Of a DNA stretch of 64,000 nucleotides, positions 11,403 through 19,738 are shown one piece after another. The position numbers were made by a program, and so were the translations under genes. Every line of letters starts with the position of its first letter. Within the stretch, counting starts at the first letter, position 1. Origin of the DNA: Desulfovibrionaceae bacterium (GTDB lineage Bacteria; Desulfobacterota; Desulfovibrionia; Desulfovibrionales; Desulfovibrionaceae); assembly GCA_015709205.1 (NCBI GenBank), contig JACCQO010000011.1, positions 1-64,000 of the forward strand. The letters run 5' to 3'. The notes beneath the pieces are model-generated. The model was not told the origin of the DNA, did no database searches, and saw only the letters and a program-made list of their open reading frames with translations.

Positions 11403-11852
11403 ATGGACTACGCCGAGATCCTCAAGGTGCTTGCGCCGTGCGGGCTGTCCTGCGGCACGTGCCTGGCCTTCGACGGCGGGCCGGTGCAGCGCCACGCGGC
11501 CGGGCTGCGCGCGGCCCTGGGCGACAACTTCGGCTTCTGGGCCGAGCGGTTCGCGGCCATGAACCCGGTCTTCGAGGACTACGGGCCCTTCCGCGAGAAG
11601 CTGGAGTTCCTGGCCTCGGGCTCGTGCACGGGCTGCCGCGGCGCGGGGGGTTTGTTCACGGCCTGCAAGGTGGGCCCGTGTTCGCGCGAGATGGGCGCGG
11701 ACTTCTGCTTCCAGTGCGCGGAATTTCCCTGCGACCGGCACGGGCTGCCCGAGTCCATCGAGCCGCGCTGGCGCAGGAACAACGAGATCATGCGCGAGAA
11801 GGGCGTGGAGGCGTTCTGGGAGCTGGCCAGGGACCGGCCCCGCTACCCCTAG
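11403..11852 (+). CDS. DUF3795-type cysteine-rich protein
   Basis: Protein of 149 residues with many cysteines in the DUF3795 pattern: CGLSCGTC at the N-terminus, a central SCTGCRG, and FCFQCAEFPCDRH, suggesting a metal or Fe-S site. The function of the family is unknown. GAGGAGG sits 5 nt before the start. It lies 58 nt after valS on the same strand and may be co-transcribed. The following 100 nt are a C/G-rich stretch with a GC hairpin but no T-run. Confidence 0.82.
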   Translation: MDYAEILKVLAPCGLSCGTCLAFDGGPVQRHAAGLRAALGDNFGFWAERFAAMNPVFEDYGPFREKLEFLASGSCTGCRGAGGLFTACKVGPCSREMGADFCFQCAEFPCDRHGLPESIEPRWRRNNEIMREKGVEAFWELARDRPRYP

Positions 11853-11954
11853 CCCCGCTCCCCCCCCCCCCAGCCCGCGCCCCCGGTTCCGGGGAATCCG
11901 GAGCCCGGGGGCATGACGGTTCGAACCTCAACCGCCGTCCCGGACGGAGGTGCG

Positions 11955-13466
11955 ATGAAAGTTTATCTGATCGGAGCTGGCCCGGGCGATCCGGGCCTTT
12001 TGACCGTGCGCGGCCAGGAGCTCATCCGCACCTGCGACGTGATCGTCTACGACTACCTGGCCAACGCCGCGTTCCTGGAGTTGTGCCGCCCGGACGCGGA
12101 AGTGCTCTACGTGGGCAAGAAGGGCGGCGACCACACCCTGCCCCAGGACAAGATCAACGAGCTGATCATCGCCAAGGCGCGCGAGGGCAAGAGCGTGGCC
12201 CGGCTCAAGGGCGGCGACCCCTACGTGTTCGGCCGGGGCGGCGAGGAGGCCGAGGAGCTGGTCGCCGCGGGCGTGGACTTCGAGGTCGTGCCCGGCGTGA
12301 CCGCGGGCGTGGCCGCGGCGGCCTATGCGGGCATCCCGGTGACGCACCGCGACCACACCACCTCGGTCTGCTTCATCACTGGCCACGAGGACCCCACCAA
12401 GGAGGCCTCGGGCCACGACTGGGAGGTCTACGCCAAATCCACCTCCACCCTGGTTTTCTACATGGGTGTGAAGAACCTGCCCATGATCGCCGAAAATCTC
12501 ATGGCCCACGGCCGCGCGCCCGAGACGCCCGTGGCCCTGGTGCGCTGGGGCACGCGCTGCAACCAGACGAGCTTCGCCTCGACCCTGGCCGAGGTGGCCG
12601 CCGAGGCCGAGCGCCGCAAGTGGGCCGCGCCGTCGATCATCATCGTGGGCGGGGTCTGCGCCCTGCACGACACCCTGAACTGGTTCGAGAAGAAGCCGCT
12701 GCTGGGCAAGGGCGTGGTCGTGACCCGGGCGCGGGAGCAGGCCAGCTCGCTCTGCGCGCTGCTGGCCGAGGCCGGGGCCTGCGCCGTGCAGTTCCCGACC
12801 ATCGAGATCCGGCCCCTGGACGACTGGTCCGACGTGGACGCGGCCGTGGGGCGGCTGGGCAAGTACCACTGGGTGGTCTTCACCTCGGTCAATGGCGTCA
12901 GGCACTTCTGGGACCGGCTCGCGGCCCGGGGGCTGGACGCGCGCGCCCTGGCGGGCGCGCTGGTGGCGGCCATCGGCCCGGCCACGGCCGAGGCCCTGCG
13001 CGGGCGCGGCATCGCGCCGGACTACGTGCCGGAGAAGTACGTGGCCGAAGCCGTGGTCGCGGGCATGCTCGACCGGGGCGTGGCGGGCACGCGCATTCTC
13101 GTGCCGCGCGCGCGCGTGGCGCGCGAGGTGCTGCCCGAGCGGCTGGCCGAGGCCGGGGCCGTGGTGGACGTGGTGCCCGTGTACGAAACGGTGCCCTCGG
13201 AGTCCGGCCGCGAGGAGATCCTCGCCAGGCTCGACGCCGGGGAGATCCACTGCGTGACCTTCGGCTCTTCGTCCACGGTGGACAATTTCTTTGCCCTGGT
13301 GCACCCTGACACCCTGAGGAAATACCCCGGCGTCAAGCTGGCCTGCATCGGGCCGGTCACGCGCAAGACCTTGGAAGGCTACGGCTTCTCCGCGCACGTC
13401 ACGCCCGAGGAGTACACCATCCCCGCGCTGGTGCGGGCGCTGGTGGCCGAACTGGGGCGCGCGTAG
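11955..13466 (+). CDS. cobA-hemD: CobA-HemD fusion: uroporphyrinogen-III methyltransferase/synthase
   Basis: Bifunctional tetrapyrrole enzyme of 503 residues. Residues 1-245 are the SAM-dependent uroporphyrinogen-III C-methyltransferase: VYLIGAGPGDPGLLT, LKGGDPYVFGRGGEE, and the VPGVTAGVAAAAYAGIPVTH motif. Residues about 250-500 are uroporphyrinogen-III synthase (HemD), a fold with low sequence conservation. Together they convert hydroxymethylbilane to precorrin-2, the route to siroheme for sulfite reductase and to the Ahb heme pathway 45 kb away. GGAGG lies 4 nt before this ATG; a start at 11913 is less likely. Confidence 0.95.
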   Translation: MKVYLIGAGPGDPGLLTVRGQELIRTCDVIVYDYLANAAFLELCRPDAEVLYVGKKGGDHTLPQDKINELIIAKAREGKSVARLKGGDPYVFGRGGEEAEELVAAGVDFEVVPGVTAGVAAAAYAGIPVTHRDHTTSVCFITGHEDPTKEASGHDWEVYAKSTSTLVFYMGVKNLPMIAENLMAHGRAPETPVALVRWGTRCNQTSFASTLAEVAAEAERRKWAAPSIIIVGGVCALHDTLNWFEKKPLLGKGVVVTRAREQASSLCALLAEAGACAVQFPTIEIRPLDDWSDVDAAVGRLGKYHWVVFTSVNGVRHFWDRLAARGLDARALAGALVAAIGPATAEALRGRGIAPDYVPEKYVAEAVVAGMLDRGVAGTRILVPRARVAREVLPERLAEAGAVVDVVPVYETVPSESGREEILARLDAGEIHCVTFGSSSTVDNFFALVHPDTLRKYPGVKLACIGPVTRKTLEGYGFSAHVTPEEYTIPALVRALVAELGRA

Positions 13467-13571
13467 CGGGCCGCGCGCAGGGCGCGGTGTTTTTTCGCAC
13501 GCGCGCGGCGGCGGCCCGGGTCCGCCGCGCCAAGCAGGCCCGCCCGCGCGGCGGGCCGATGGACGGTAGCA

Positions 13572-14246
13572 ATGGCTCTTCCCCTCGCGGTGATCGTCTC
13601 CGGTTCCGGCTCCAATCTCCAGTCCATCATCGACAAGATCGAGCAGGGCGTGCTCGACGTGGACATCCGGCTGGTGCTCTCCAACAATCCGGAGGCCTAC
13701 GGCCTGGAGCGCGCCCGCACCCACGGCATCGACGTCTGGACCAAGTCGCACAAGGAGTTCCCCACGCGCGAGGGGTTCGACGAGGCCATGATCGAGGCCA
13801 TCCATCGCCACGGCGCGGACACCGTGGCCCTGGCCGGGTTCATGCGGCTGCTCACGCCCGTGTTCCTCTCCACCTTCCAGGGGCGCGTCCTCAACATCCA
13901 CCCGGCGCTGTTGCCCAGCTTCCCGGGCACGCACGGCCAGCGCGACGCCGCGCGCTACGGGGTCAAGATCTCGGGCTGTTCCGTGCACTTCGTGGACGAG
14001 ATCATGGACCACGGCCCGGTGATCATCCAGGCGGCCGTGCCCGCGGCGCCCGGCGAGTCCGCCGACGACCTGGCCGCGCGCATCCTGGTCCAGGAACACC
14101 GCATCTTTCCGCAGGCCCTGCAATGGTTCGCCCAGGGGAGGCTCAAGGTGGAGGGCCGCCACGTGCACCTTGCGGGCTACGGCGATTACGACGCCCAAAC
14201 CGTGGACGGCGCGCTGATCAACCCGCCGCTGGAAAAGGGGTTCTGA
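13572..14246 (+). CDS. purN: Phosphoribosylglycinamide formyltransferase
   Basis: Third step of purine synthesis, transferring a formyl group from 10-formyltetrahydrofolate to GAR. The protein has 224 residues. It shows the phosphate-binding VSGSGSNLQ start, the catalytic Asn/His in NIHPALLPSFPG, and the FVDEIMDHGPVIIQ motif with the catalytic Asp. The ribosome site is weak. It is 105 nt downstream of cobA-hemD and 24 nt upstream of the AMMECR1-type gene, all on one strand. Confidence 0.96.
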   Translation: MALPLAVIVSGSGSNLQSIIDKIEQGVLDVDIRLVLSNNPEAYGLERARTHGIDVWTKSHKEFPTREGFDEAMIEAIHRHGADTVALAGFMRLLTPVFLSTFQGRVLNIHPALLPSFPGTHGQRDAARYGVKISGCSVHFVDEIMDHGPVIIQAAVPAAPGESADDLAARILVQEHRIFPQALQWFAQGRLKVEGRHVHLAGYGDYDAQTVDGALINPPLEKGF

Positions 14247-14270
14247 CGCCGTCTCCACCAGGAGGCTCCC

Positions 14271-14909
14271 ATGACTCAGGGAAACAGGACTCAGGGTGAT
14301 AGGACCGGGGATGCAGGCGCAGGGGCCAACCAGGCCTTTCGCCTTCAGCTTTCGGACGAGGAAAAGAATTACTGCAAGGACTTGGTGCGCCTGTCGATCC
14401 AGCGCGGCCTGGAGCGCCGCGCCGAGGGGCGCTCCCCGCGCGGCGGAGCGGACGCCGGGCTGCCCGAGCCGCCGAGCGCGTTCCTGAAACAGCCCCTGGG
14501 CGCCTTCGTGACCCTGAAGATCGCCGACGCCCTGCGCGGCTGCATCGGCAACGTCATCGCCGAGAATCCGCTCCACCAGACCATCGCCGCCATGGCCCGG
14601 GCCGCGGCCTTCGAAGACCCGCGCTTCCCGCCGCTCTCGGCCGGGGAATACGAGCGGCTGTCCATCGAGATATCCATCCTCGGTCCGCTGACCGAGTGTC
14701 CGAACCCCGCGCTGGTGGAGGTCGGCCGCCACGGCCTGCTCATCAGCCACCGGGGCCGCTCCGGCCTGCTCCTGCCCCAGGTGCCCCTGGAGTGGGGCTG
14801 GGACCGCGAGACCTTCCTGCGCCACACCTGCCAAAAGGCGGGGTTGCCCGCCGACGACTGGAAGGACCCGGACGCGCGGCTCTTCTGGTTCGAGGCCGAG
14901 GTGTTCTAG
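14271..14909 (+). CDS. AMMECR1-domain protein (AmmeMemoRadiSam system protein A type)
   Basis: Protein of 212 residues with the AMMECR1 fold: LGAFVTLKIADALRGCIG carries the strictly conserved LRGCIG signature, followed by DPRFPPLSAGEY and LIEISILGPL-like segments. Homologues often sit with a Memo-like protein and a radical SAM enzyme; neither partner is nearby, so this copy is separated. Its role is unknown. AGGAGG precedes the start by 6 nt. The Asn/Thr/Gly-rich first 20 residues are not part of the domain. Confidence 0.88.
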   Translation: MTQGNRTQGDRTGDAGAGANQAFRLQLSDEEKNYCKDLVRLSIQRGLERRAEGRSPRGGADAGLPEPPSAFLKQPLGAFVTLKIADALRGCIGNVIAENPLHQTIAAMARAAAFEDPRFPPLSAGEYERLSIEISILGPLTECPNPALVEVGRHGLLISHRGRSGLLLPQVPLEWGWDRETFLRHTCQKAGLPADDWKDPDARLFWFEAEVF

Positions 14910-14939
14910 GCGCGGCCGCCGCCCGCCGCGGGAAGGTGG

Positions 14940-14975
14940 AAAGGCCCCCGCGTTCTCCGGAACGCGGGGGCCTTT
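14940..14975. terminator. Bidirectional terminator between convergent genes
   Basis: A perfect 16-bp stem (14940-14955 with 14960-14975) and a TCCG loop, with A and T runs at the stem base. It serves the AMMECR1-type gene on + and the octaheme cytochrome gene on -. Confidence 0.85.
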
Positions 14976-15000
14976 CGCCTGTCGGAGGCGCTGCCTGCGG

Positions 15001-16389
15001 TCACTTCTGCTTGCCGAAGATCGCCGCCGGCCTGGTGGTGTCGCCGGTGGCGCCCGGGAAGTCGGGGTAGCGGTAGGCCTTCCTGCCCTCGGACTCCAGC
15101 TCGTGGGCCTCGGCCATGAACTCGTTGAAGCGGTGCTTGCACTCGTAGAACCCGTGCCACCAGGCGTAGTCCGGGGCCATCATCATCGTGCCCATGCGCG
15201 CACGGCGGCCCTCGTGGTGCCAGAGTTCGTAGTACTGCTTCTCCAGGTGCTCGTCGAAGAAGGTCGTCTGGTCCAGGATGCCCTTGGCGTAGAGATCGTC
15301 GAGCCGCGCCTTGGCGGGCTTGAAGTAGTTGTCGTTGTACTCCTGCACGGCCTTGTCGAAGGTCGCGTAGAAGTCGTCGATCCAGGCCTTGCCGTGGCAC
15401 TGGGAGCAGACCTCGGCCATCTTGGCGCGTTCCACCTTCCAGTCGGTCTTGGCCGGGAAGGGCTTGAACTCCGAGGGCCGCACGGTCAGCGGGGCCTGGG
15501 TCTCCCAGGAGAGGCGCTCGGTCACGTCGTGGGAGGTGAGCACGGAGCCGGAGCCGGACATGTGGCAGGCCGCGCAGGTGGGCGCGCGGTAGTCCACGCC
15601 CGGGGTCCAGGTGCCGGGGGCGGCGTCCCAGTTGTAGGTGTCGCCGAAGGTGTCGTAGATGTCGCCGTGCTTGGATTCCTTGTAGATCTCGATCTGCGGA
15701 TGGTCCGGGCCCAGGTGGCACTGGCCGCAGGCCTCGGGCTTGCGCGCCTCCATGACCGAGAAGCGGTGGCGCGTGTGGCAGGAGGTGCAGGACCCCAGGC
15801 TCCCGTCCATGTTCGCGCGGCCCACGCCCACGTTGGGCCAGGCGGCCGGATCGATCTTGCCGTCCTTCATGCCGAGCACGGTGCCGTGGCAGTAGAAGCA
15901 GCCCGCCTTGCGCTCGTTGTCCGAATTCATGCCCTTGTTCAGCCAGGGGTCGATCTTCCAGATGATCTCAAGGGTGTTGGCGTGCTTGGAGCGGGAATAC
16001 TGGGCCACCTCGTCCGGGTGGCAGCGCGAACAGTCCTTGGGCGTGACCACGGCGGCCACGGGAATCTTGTATTCCTTGGAACCCATGGGCATGTCCGGCC
16101 GCGCGTAGTACTGGTAGTGGTCCTGGCTCACGTCCTTGTCGTGGTCCTCGGCCTGGTGGCAGTCCAGGCAGGTGATGCCCGCCGAGGCGTGGCGGCTGGC
16201 CGCCCAGTCGGCGAAGATGCCCGGGGTGGTCTGGCGGTGGCAGGTGATGCAGGCCACGGCCTGGTCGGGCATGGAGCGCTCCAGGCGGAACTCGCGCTGC
16301 TTGGGGGTGTTCTGGGCCAAGGCCGCCACGGCCAGGAGCAGCGCTCCCGCCAGCGCGGCCAGGACCGCCAGGGTCGTTTTCCGGTGCAT
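15001..16389 (-). CDS. Octaheme c-type cytochrome, hydroxylamine-oxidoreductase family
   Basis: Periplasmic cytochrome of 462 residues with a signal peptide (about 1-26) and eight CXXCH motifs at 47, 74, 120, 164, 201, 221, 272 and 328. There is no CXXCK, so it is not a canonical five-heme NrfA. Eight hemes and this spacing fit the HAO family, where motif 4 (CFYCH) corresponds to the catalytic heme. Anaerobes use HAO-like enzymes mostly in the reductive direction, making ammonium from nitrite or hydroxylamine; that direction is inferred from the NapC-type partner upstream. The start at 16389 has GGAGG 7 nt upstream; an in-frame TTG at 16395 is too close to it. Confidence 0.85.
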   Translation of the reverse strand: MHRKTTLAVLAALAGALLLAVAALAQNTPKQREFRLERSMPDQAVACITCHRQTTPGIFADWAASRHASAGITCLDCHQAEDHDKDVSQDHYQYYARPDMPMGSKEYKIPVAAVVTPKDCSRCHPDEVAQYSRSKHANTLEIIWKIDPWLNKGMNSDNERKAGCFYCHGTVLGMKDGKIDPAAWPNVGVGRANMDGSLGSCTSCHTRHRFSVMEARKPEACGQCHLGPDHPQIEIYKESKHGDIYDTFGDTYNWDAAPGTWTPGVDYRAPTCAACHMSGSGSVLTSHDVTERLSWETQAPLTVRPSEFKPFPAKTDWKVERAKMAEVCSQCHGKAWIDDFYATFDKAVQEYNDNYFKPAKARLDDLYAKGILDQTTFFDEHLEKQYYELWHHEGRRARMGTMMMAPDYAWWHGFYECKHRFNEFMAEAHELESEGRKAYRYPDFPGATGDTTRPAAIFGKQK

Positions 16390-16439
16390 GCCCAATCCTC
16401 CTTTTGGCGCCGTTTCCGGCGATGCCGTTTCCGGGCTGA

Positions 16440-17018
16440 TTACAGGCCGTTGGTCCTGCGCGACGCGGCGTACTGCTTATAGGCGATCTGGGGCCGGTCC
16501 ACGTGGACGAGGTTGCGGTGGCAGTCGGTGCACTTCTTCTCGTAGCCCGGGCGCGGGTAGAGCACGGCCCGGTGCGCGAGCATGGCTCCGCGCTTGTTCG
16601 GGATGTTGACGATGTTGCGGTGGCACTTCTGGCACTGCTCGTTCTTGAGATCATCGTAGGCGCGCTCGCGCATCACGGCGCGGTCGTAGGTCGCGTCGCC
16701 GCCGGTGAAGTGCGCGAAGACGTCCTTGATGCCGTGCACGGTCTTGGCGAAGAAGAAGTTGTAGGTGTCGTGGGGCGCGGGCAGGTGACAGTCCATGCAG
16801 TCGGCCACGATGCCCTGGCCGTTGTTGGCGTGGGTGGAGGATCTCCAGGCGTCGTAGGCGGGCTGGATCTCGTGGCACAGGGAACAGAAGCCCGGCGTGG
16901 AGGTGCGCACCATGGTGTAGTAGGTCATGCTGAAGATCGGAAAGGAGATGACCAGGCCGAACAGGGTCCAGAAGACGGGACGCAACGGGCGCCTCAGGCG
17001 CTTGCGCGACGAAAGCAT
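16440..17018 (-). CDS. NapC/NirT-family tetraheme quinol dehydrogenase
   Basis: Membrane-anchored cytochrome of 192 residues. One N-terminal helix (about 15-36) is followed by four CXXCH heme sites at 45, 74, 129 and 163, as in NapC/NrfH/NirT proteins that take electrons from menaquinol. It is 50 nt upstream of the octaheme cytochrome and surely feeds it. GGAGG is 6 nt before ATG 17018 and directly abuts ATG 17024, so 17018 is the better start. A TATAGT box reads on the minus strand near 17092-17097, but no matching -35 was found. Confidence 0.92.
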   Translation of the reverse strand: MLSSRKRLRRPLRPVFWTLFGLVISFPIFSMTYYTMVRTSTPGFCSLCHEIQPAYDAWRSSTHANNGQGIVADCMDCHLPAPHDTYNFFFAKTVHGIKDVFAHFTGGDATYDRAVMRERAYDDLKNEQCQKCHRNIVNIPNKRGAMLAHRAVLYPRPGYEKKCTDCHRNLVHVDRPQIAYKQYAASRRTNGL

Positions 17019-17132
17019 GGGCATCCTCCGGCGTGTTGGCGGTGCTCGGGGGCCGGGAGCGCGTTCCCGGCGGGCGGATACGGTTCTCTGACTATAGGCT
17101 AGGAGAAGGCGCGGGGCAGGGTAAGGATTTTT

Positions 17133-18002
17133 TCAGTCCTCACGGTTTGGCACAAGGGCGCAGAGCAGGCGGGCCAGTTCAGCGACCACGGCGCGTTCGT
17201 CGCGACGGCGGCGGTTGTAGCGGAATTCGATTTCCTTGAGGTAGAGGGGGTAGGTCTCGGGCGCGATGGCGCGGTAGCGGCCCAGCCACGGCCGGGTAAA
17301 GGCCCAGAAGGGGCTTTCGTCCAGGGCCACCGGCTCGAAGCCCTCGCGCACGCCCGTGGCCAGCACGCGGCGCACGGTCCTGCAGCAGGAGAAGAGCAGG
17401 GCGTCGTAGCCGCGGCAGCGGTCGGTGTAGATGAAGGTCTGCCACATGTTGCGCGCCAGGGGATAGCCCATGACCTCCCTGGCGCGCAGGCCGTCCACCG
17501 GGCGCACCTCGGCGCGCGGTCCGTCCGCGCCGTGCGCGGTGCGGATGGAGAAGACCGGGGAGCGGCATTCCACGCAGTGCTCGGCGTCGGATTCGGGTTT
17601 GCCCGCGGGACAGAAGGAGGCCAGGGCCCCGGAGGCGTCCATGAGCCGCGCGCTGGCCGGGCAGGCGGCGAGCACGGCCAGGCGCAGGGTGGTCAGGGCC
17701 TTGTGCACGGCGTTGTAGGAGCGGCCCAGGGCCGCGCCCATCCGGGCGACGGTGAACCCCTTGTGGAAGAGGCGCAGGATGTCCAGCCAGTCCTCGCGGT
17801 CCAGGCCGCTCTGGTTGATCCAGCGGCCGGTGTAGCGATGGTAGGTGTAGGCGCAGGATGCGCAGCGCAGGCGGCCGTCGGCCAGTACGTAGCGCCGGAG
17901 CGAGCCGCAGCGCGGACAGGGCAGCCCGTCCTCGCCGCACAGGGCGGCGAAGAGCGCTTCGGCGTCGGGGCCGGGGGACGGGGCGACGGCGGTTCGGGGC
18001 AT
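17133..18002 (-). CDS. ISXO2-like (IS1595-type) transposase relative, probably inactive
   Basis: Protein of 289 residues. An N-terminal zinc ribbon (Cys29, Cys32, Cys47, Cys50) is followed by a helix-turn-helix-like region (FTVARMGAALGRSYNAVHKAL) and a C-terminal piece resembling ISXO2 transposases (TDRCRGYDALLF, then YLKEIEFRYNRRR). The first catalytic block, normally a D-E-T-Y-V-G type motif, is not seen; the matching region reads HCVECRSPVFSI. No terminal inverted repeats or target duplications flank it. It may be a domesticated DNA-binding protein; its position upstream of the cytochrome pair suggests, but does not prove, a regulatory role. Confidence 0.65.
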   Translation of the reverse strand: MPRTAVAPSPGPDAEALFAALCGEDGLPCPRCGSLRRYVLADGRLRCASCAYTYHRYTGRWINQSGLDREDWLDILRLFHKGFTVARMGAALGRSYNAVHKALTTLRLAVLAACPASARLMDASGALASFCPAGKPESDAEHCVECRSPVFSIRTAHGADGPRAEVRPVDGLRAREVMGYPLARNMWQTFIYTDRCRGYDALLFSCCRTVRRVLATGVREGFEPVALDESPFWAFTRPWLGRYRAIAPETYPLYLKEIEFRYNRRRRDERAVVAELARLLCALVPNRED

Positions 18003-18370
18003 GGCGTTCTCGGGTTTGCGGCGCGGGGCCTGGAGGAGGCGGAGTATTCCCGATCCTAGCTTCCCGGCTCCGTTCTGGCAATGGTCCGGGCACGGTAACT
18101 TTGTTCGTTGTCTCCCGGTTCCCCTCGCCTTTCCCTGTCATTCACCGGTCCGGAATTCGTCGGATCGAGCGAATCCGCAGACCATTGCACCGTTCCCTCA
18201 CCGAAGTGTTTAGGAAGGTGGGGGTGGAGAGGGGGATGGGGTCCGGGGAAGGGGGGAGCGCAATCCTTTTCAAAGGGTCCCCTCCCCCGCCCCTACCCCC
18301 TTCCCCGGCTCTTCGGCTTGCCTATCGCCCGGGCCGGGGATATGGTGCGCGTCCCTTCAAGGAGTGAGCG
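18003..18370. other. 368-bp divergent gap with a large purine/pyrimidine hairpin
   Basis: Upstream region of both the transposase relative (-) and the MFS gene (+). No gene is seen. The right part holds a long G-run/C-run palindrome (listed separately). An AAGGAG ribosome site for the MFS gene ends it. No convincing promoter was found. Confidence 0.55.
18225..18310. repeat. REP-like palindrome with TCCTTTTCAAAGGGT core
   Basis: A G-rich arm (about 18222-18258) faces a C-rich arm (about 18278-18306) around the core CCTTTTCAAAGG near 18266-18277. The same core with flanking GTCCGG occurs at 57.8 kb. It is probably a dispersed intergenic hairpin rather than a gene-specific element. Confidence 0.5.
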
Positions 18371-19606
18371 ATGCGGTTTCTTTCGTTCGGCGGCGGCCGC
18401 GTGGGCCGGTTTGCGCAGGGGTTGGGCGACAACCGGCGCATGTATCTGTTCCTGTTGTTGCTGACGGTGGGCGCGTCCCTGGGGTTGCAGGGCTGGCGCA
18501 CTATGATCAACAACTTCGCGGTGGAGGTGGCCGGGCTGAACGGGCTGGAGATCGGCCTGGTGCAGTCCATGCGCGAGGTGCCGGGCTTTTTCGCCTTCAC
18601 GGTTGTCTACGTGCTGCTGGTCTTCAGCGAGCACCGCGTGGCGGCGGCGGCCGTGGCCCTGCTGGGCGTGGGCGTGGCGGCCACGGGGCTGTTCCCCTCC
18701 TTTGCCGGGCTGATGTTCACGATCACGATGATGAGCGTGGGCTTCCATTATTTCGAGACGCTGAACCAGTCGCTCACGCTCCAGTATTTCGACCGGTCCA
18801 CCTCGCCGGTGGTCTTCGGGCGGTTGAAAGGGGTGGCGTCGGCCGCGAACCTGGCCGTGGGCGTGGCCATCTTCTTCGCCGCGCCGCTGCTGAGCTACAC
18901 GGCCATGTACCTGTGCCTGGGCGCGCTGGTGGGGGCCATCGGCCTGGGCTGCCTGGTGATGCATCCGCAGCGCAAGGACCTGGCGCCGCAGCGCAAGAAG
19001 ATGGTGGTCAAGCGCAAGTACTGGCTGTTCTATGCGTTGACGTTCATGGCGGGGTCGCGGCGGCAGATCTTCGGGGCCTTTGCCGTGTACCTGCTGGTCA
19101 AGGAGTTCGGGTATTCCGTGCAGGCGGTGACCGGGCTGTTCGTGCTCAACAACGTGATCAACTCCTTCTGGAGCCCGCTCATCGGCCGGGCCATCAATCG
19201 GTTCGGCGAGCGCAAGGTGCTCACGGTGGAGTACGCGGGGCTGTTCTTCGTGTTCGTGGGCTATGCGCTGACCCGGAGCCCGGCGTTCGCGGCGGTGCTC
19301 TACGTGGCGGACCATCTCTTCTTCAATTTCGCCATCGCCATCCGCACGTATTTCCAGAAGATCGCCGAGCCGGAGGACATCGCGCCGTCCTCGGCCGTGG
19401 GCTTCACCATCAACCACATCGCGGCCGTGGTGGTTCCGGCGCTGGGCGGCGCGCTGTGGCTGGTGGACTACCGCATCGTGTTCATCTCCGCCGCGTGCAT
19501 GAGCCTGGGGTCGCTGGCGCTGGCGCAGTTCGTGCGCGTCCCGGCGCCCGCGGAAGCGGGGCCATCCGAGGCTGCCCCGGCCGGTGCGGCGGACCGCCCG
19601 AAATAG
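18371..19606 (+). CDS. MFS transporter
   Basis: Inner-membrane protein of 411 residues with about 11-12 hydrophobic helices in two halves joined by a basic loop (HPQRKDLAPQRKKMVVKRKYW, about residues 198-218). Family features include the charged loop FGRLKGVASAANLAVGV and GRAINRFGERKVL after the seventh helix. The substrate is unknown. AAGGAG lies 7 nt before the start. The C-terminal 25 residues are Ala/Pro-rich. It is followed after 130 nt by a secreted-protein gene; an 8-bp GC hairpin at 19699-19719 lies between them. Confidence 0.87.
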   Translation: MRFLSFGGGRVGRFAQGLGDNRRMYLFLLLLTVGASLGLQGWRTMINNFAVEVAGLNGLEIGLVQSMREVPGFFAFTVVYVLLVFSEHRVAAAAVALLGVGVAATGLFPSFAGLMFTITMMSVGFHYFETLNQSLTLQYFDRSTSPVVFGRLKGVASAANLAVGVAIFFAAPLLSYTAMYLCLGALVGAIGLGCLVMHPQRKDLAPQRKKMVVKRKYWLFYALTFMAGSRRQIFGAFAVYLLVKEFGYSVQAVTGLFVLNNVINSFWSPLIGRAINRFGERKVLTVEYAGLFFVFVGYALTRSPAFAAVLYVADHLFFNFAIAIRTYFQKIAEPEDIAPSSAVGFTINHIAAVVVPALGGALWLVDYRIVFISAACMSLGSLALAQFVRVPAPAEAGPSEAAPAGAADRPK

Positions 19607-19738
19607 CCGGGCGTGCGGCCCGGTCCGCGGCGGGTCGCGCGGGGGTTGATGGAAGCGGCCCGGGCCGGTAGGGTGGGGGCGGATTCTCCGACCGCAACCG
19701 GCCCGCGTCCTGCGGGCCGCCCTCCGGGAGCCCCGGCC

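Noticed and set aside
8657..11404. Long antisense frame opposite valS (915 residues)
   Set aside because: It is rich in His, Val, Gly and Arg, the pattern of a shadow frame of a GC-rich gene. valS itself is certain.
11928..14834. Minus-strand frame of 968 residues across cobA-hemD, purN and the AMMECR1-type gene
   Set aside because: It spans three recognised genes and their gaps and has shadow-frame composition.
15001..16389. Calling the multiheme protein NrfA cytochrome c nitrite reductase
   Set aside because: NrfA has five hemes, one usually CXXCK. This protein has eight CXXCH motifs, which fits the HAO family better.
17133..18002. Active insertion sequence
   Set aside because: No terminal inverted repeats or target duplications were seen, and the first catalytic motif is not visible.
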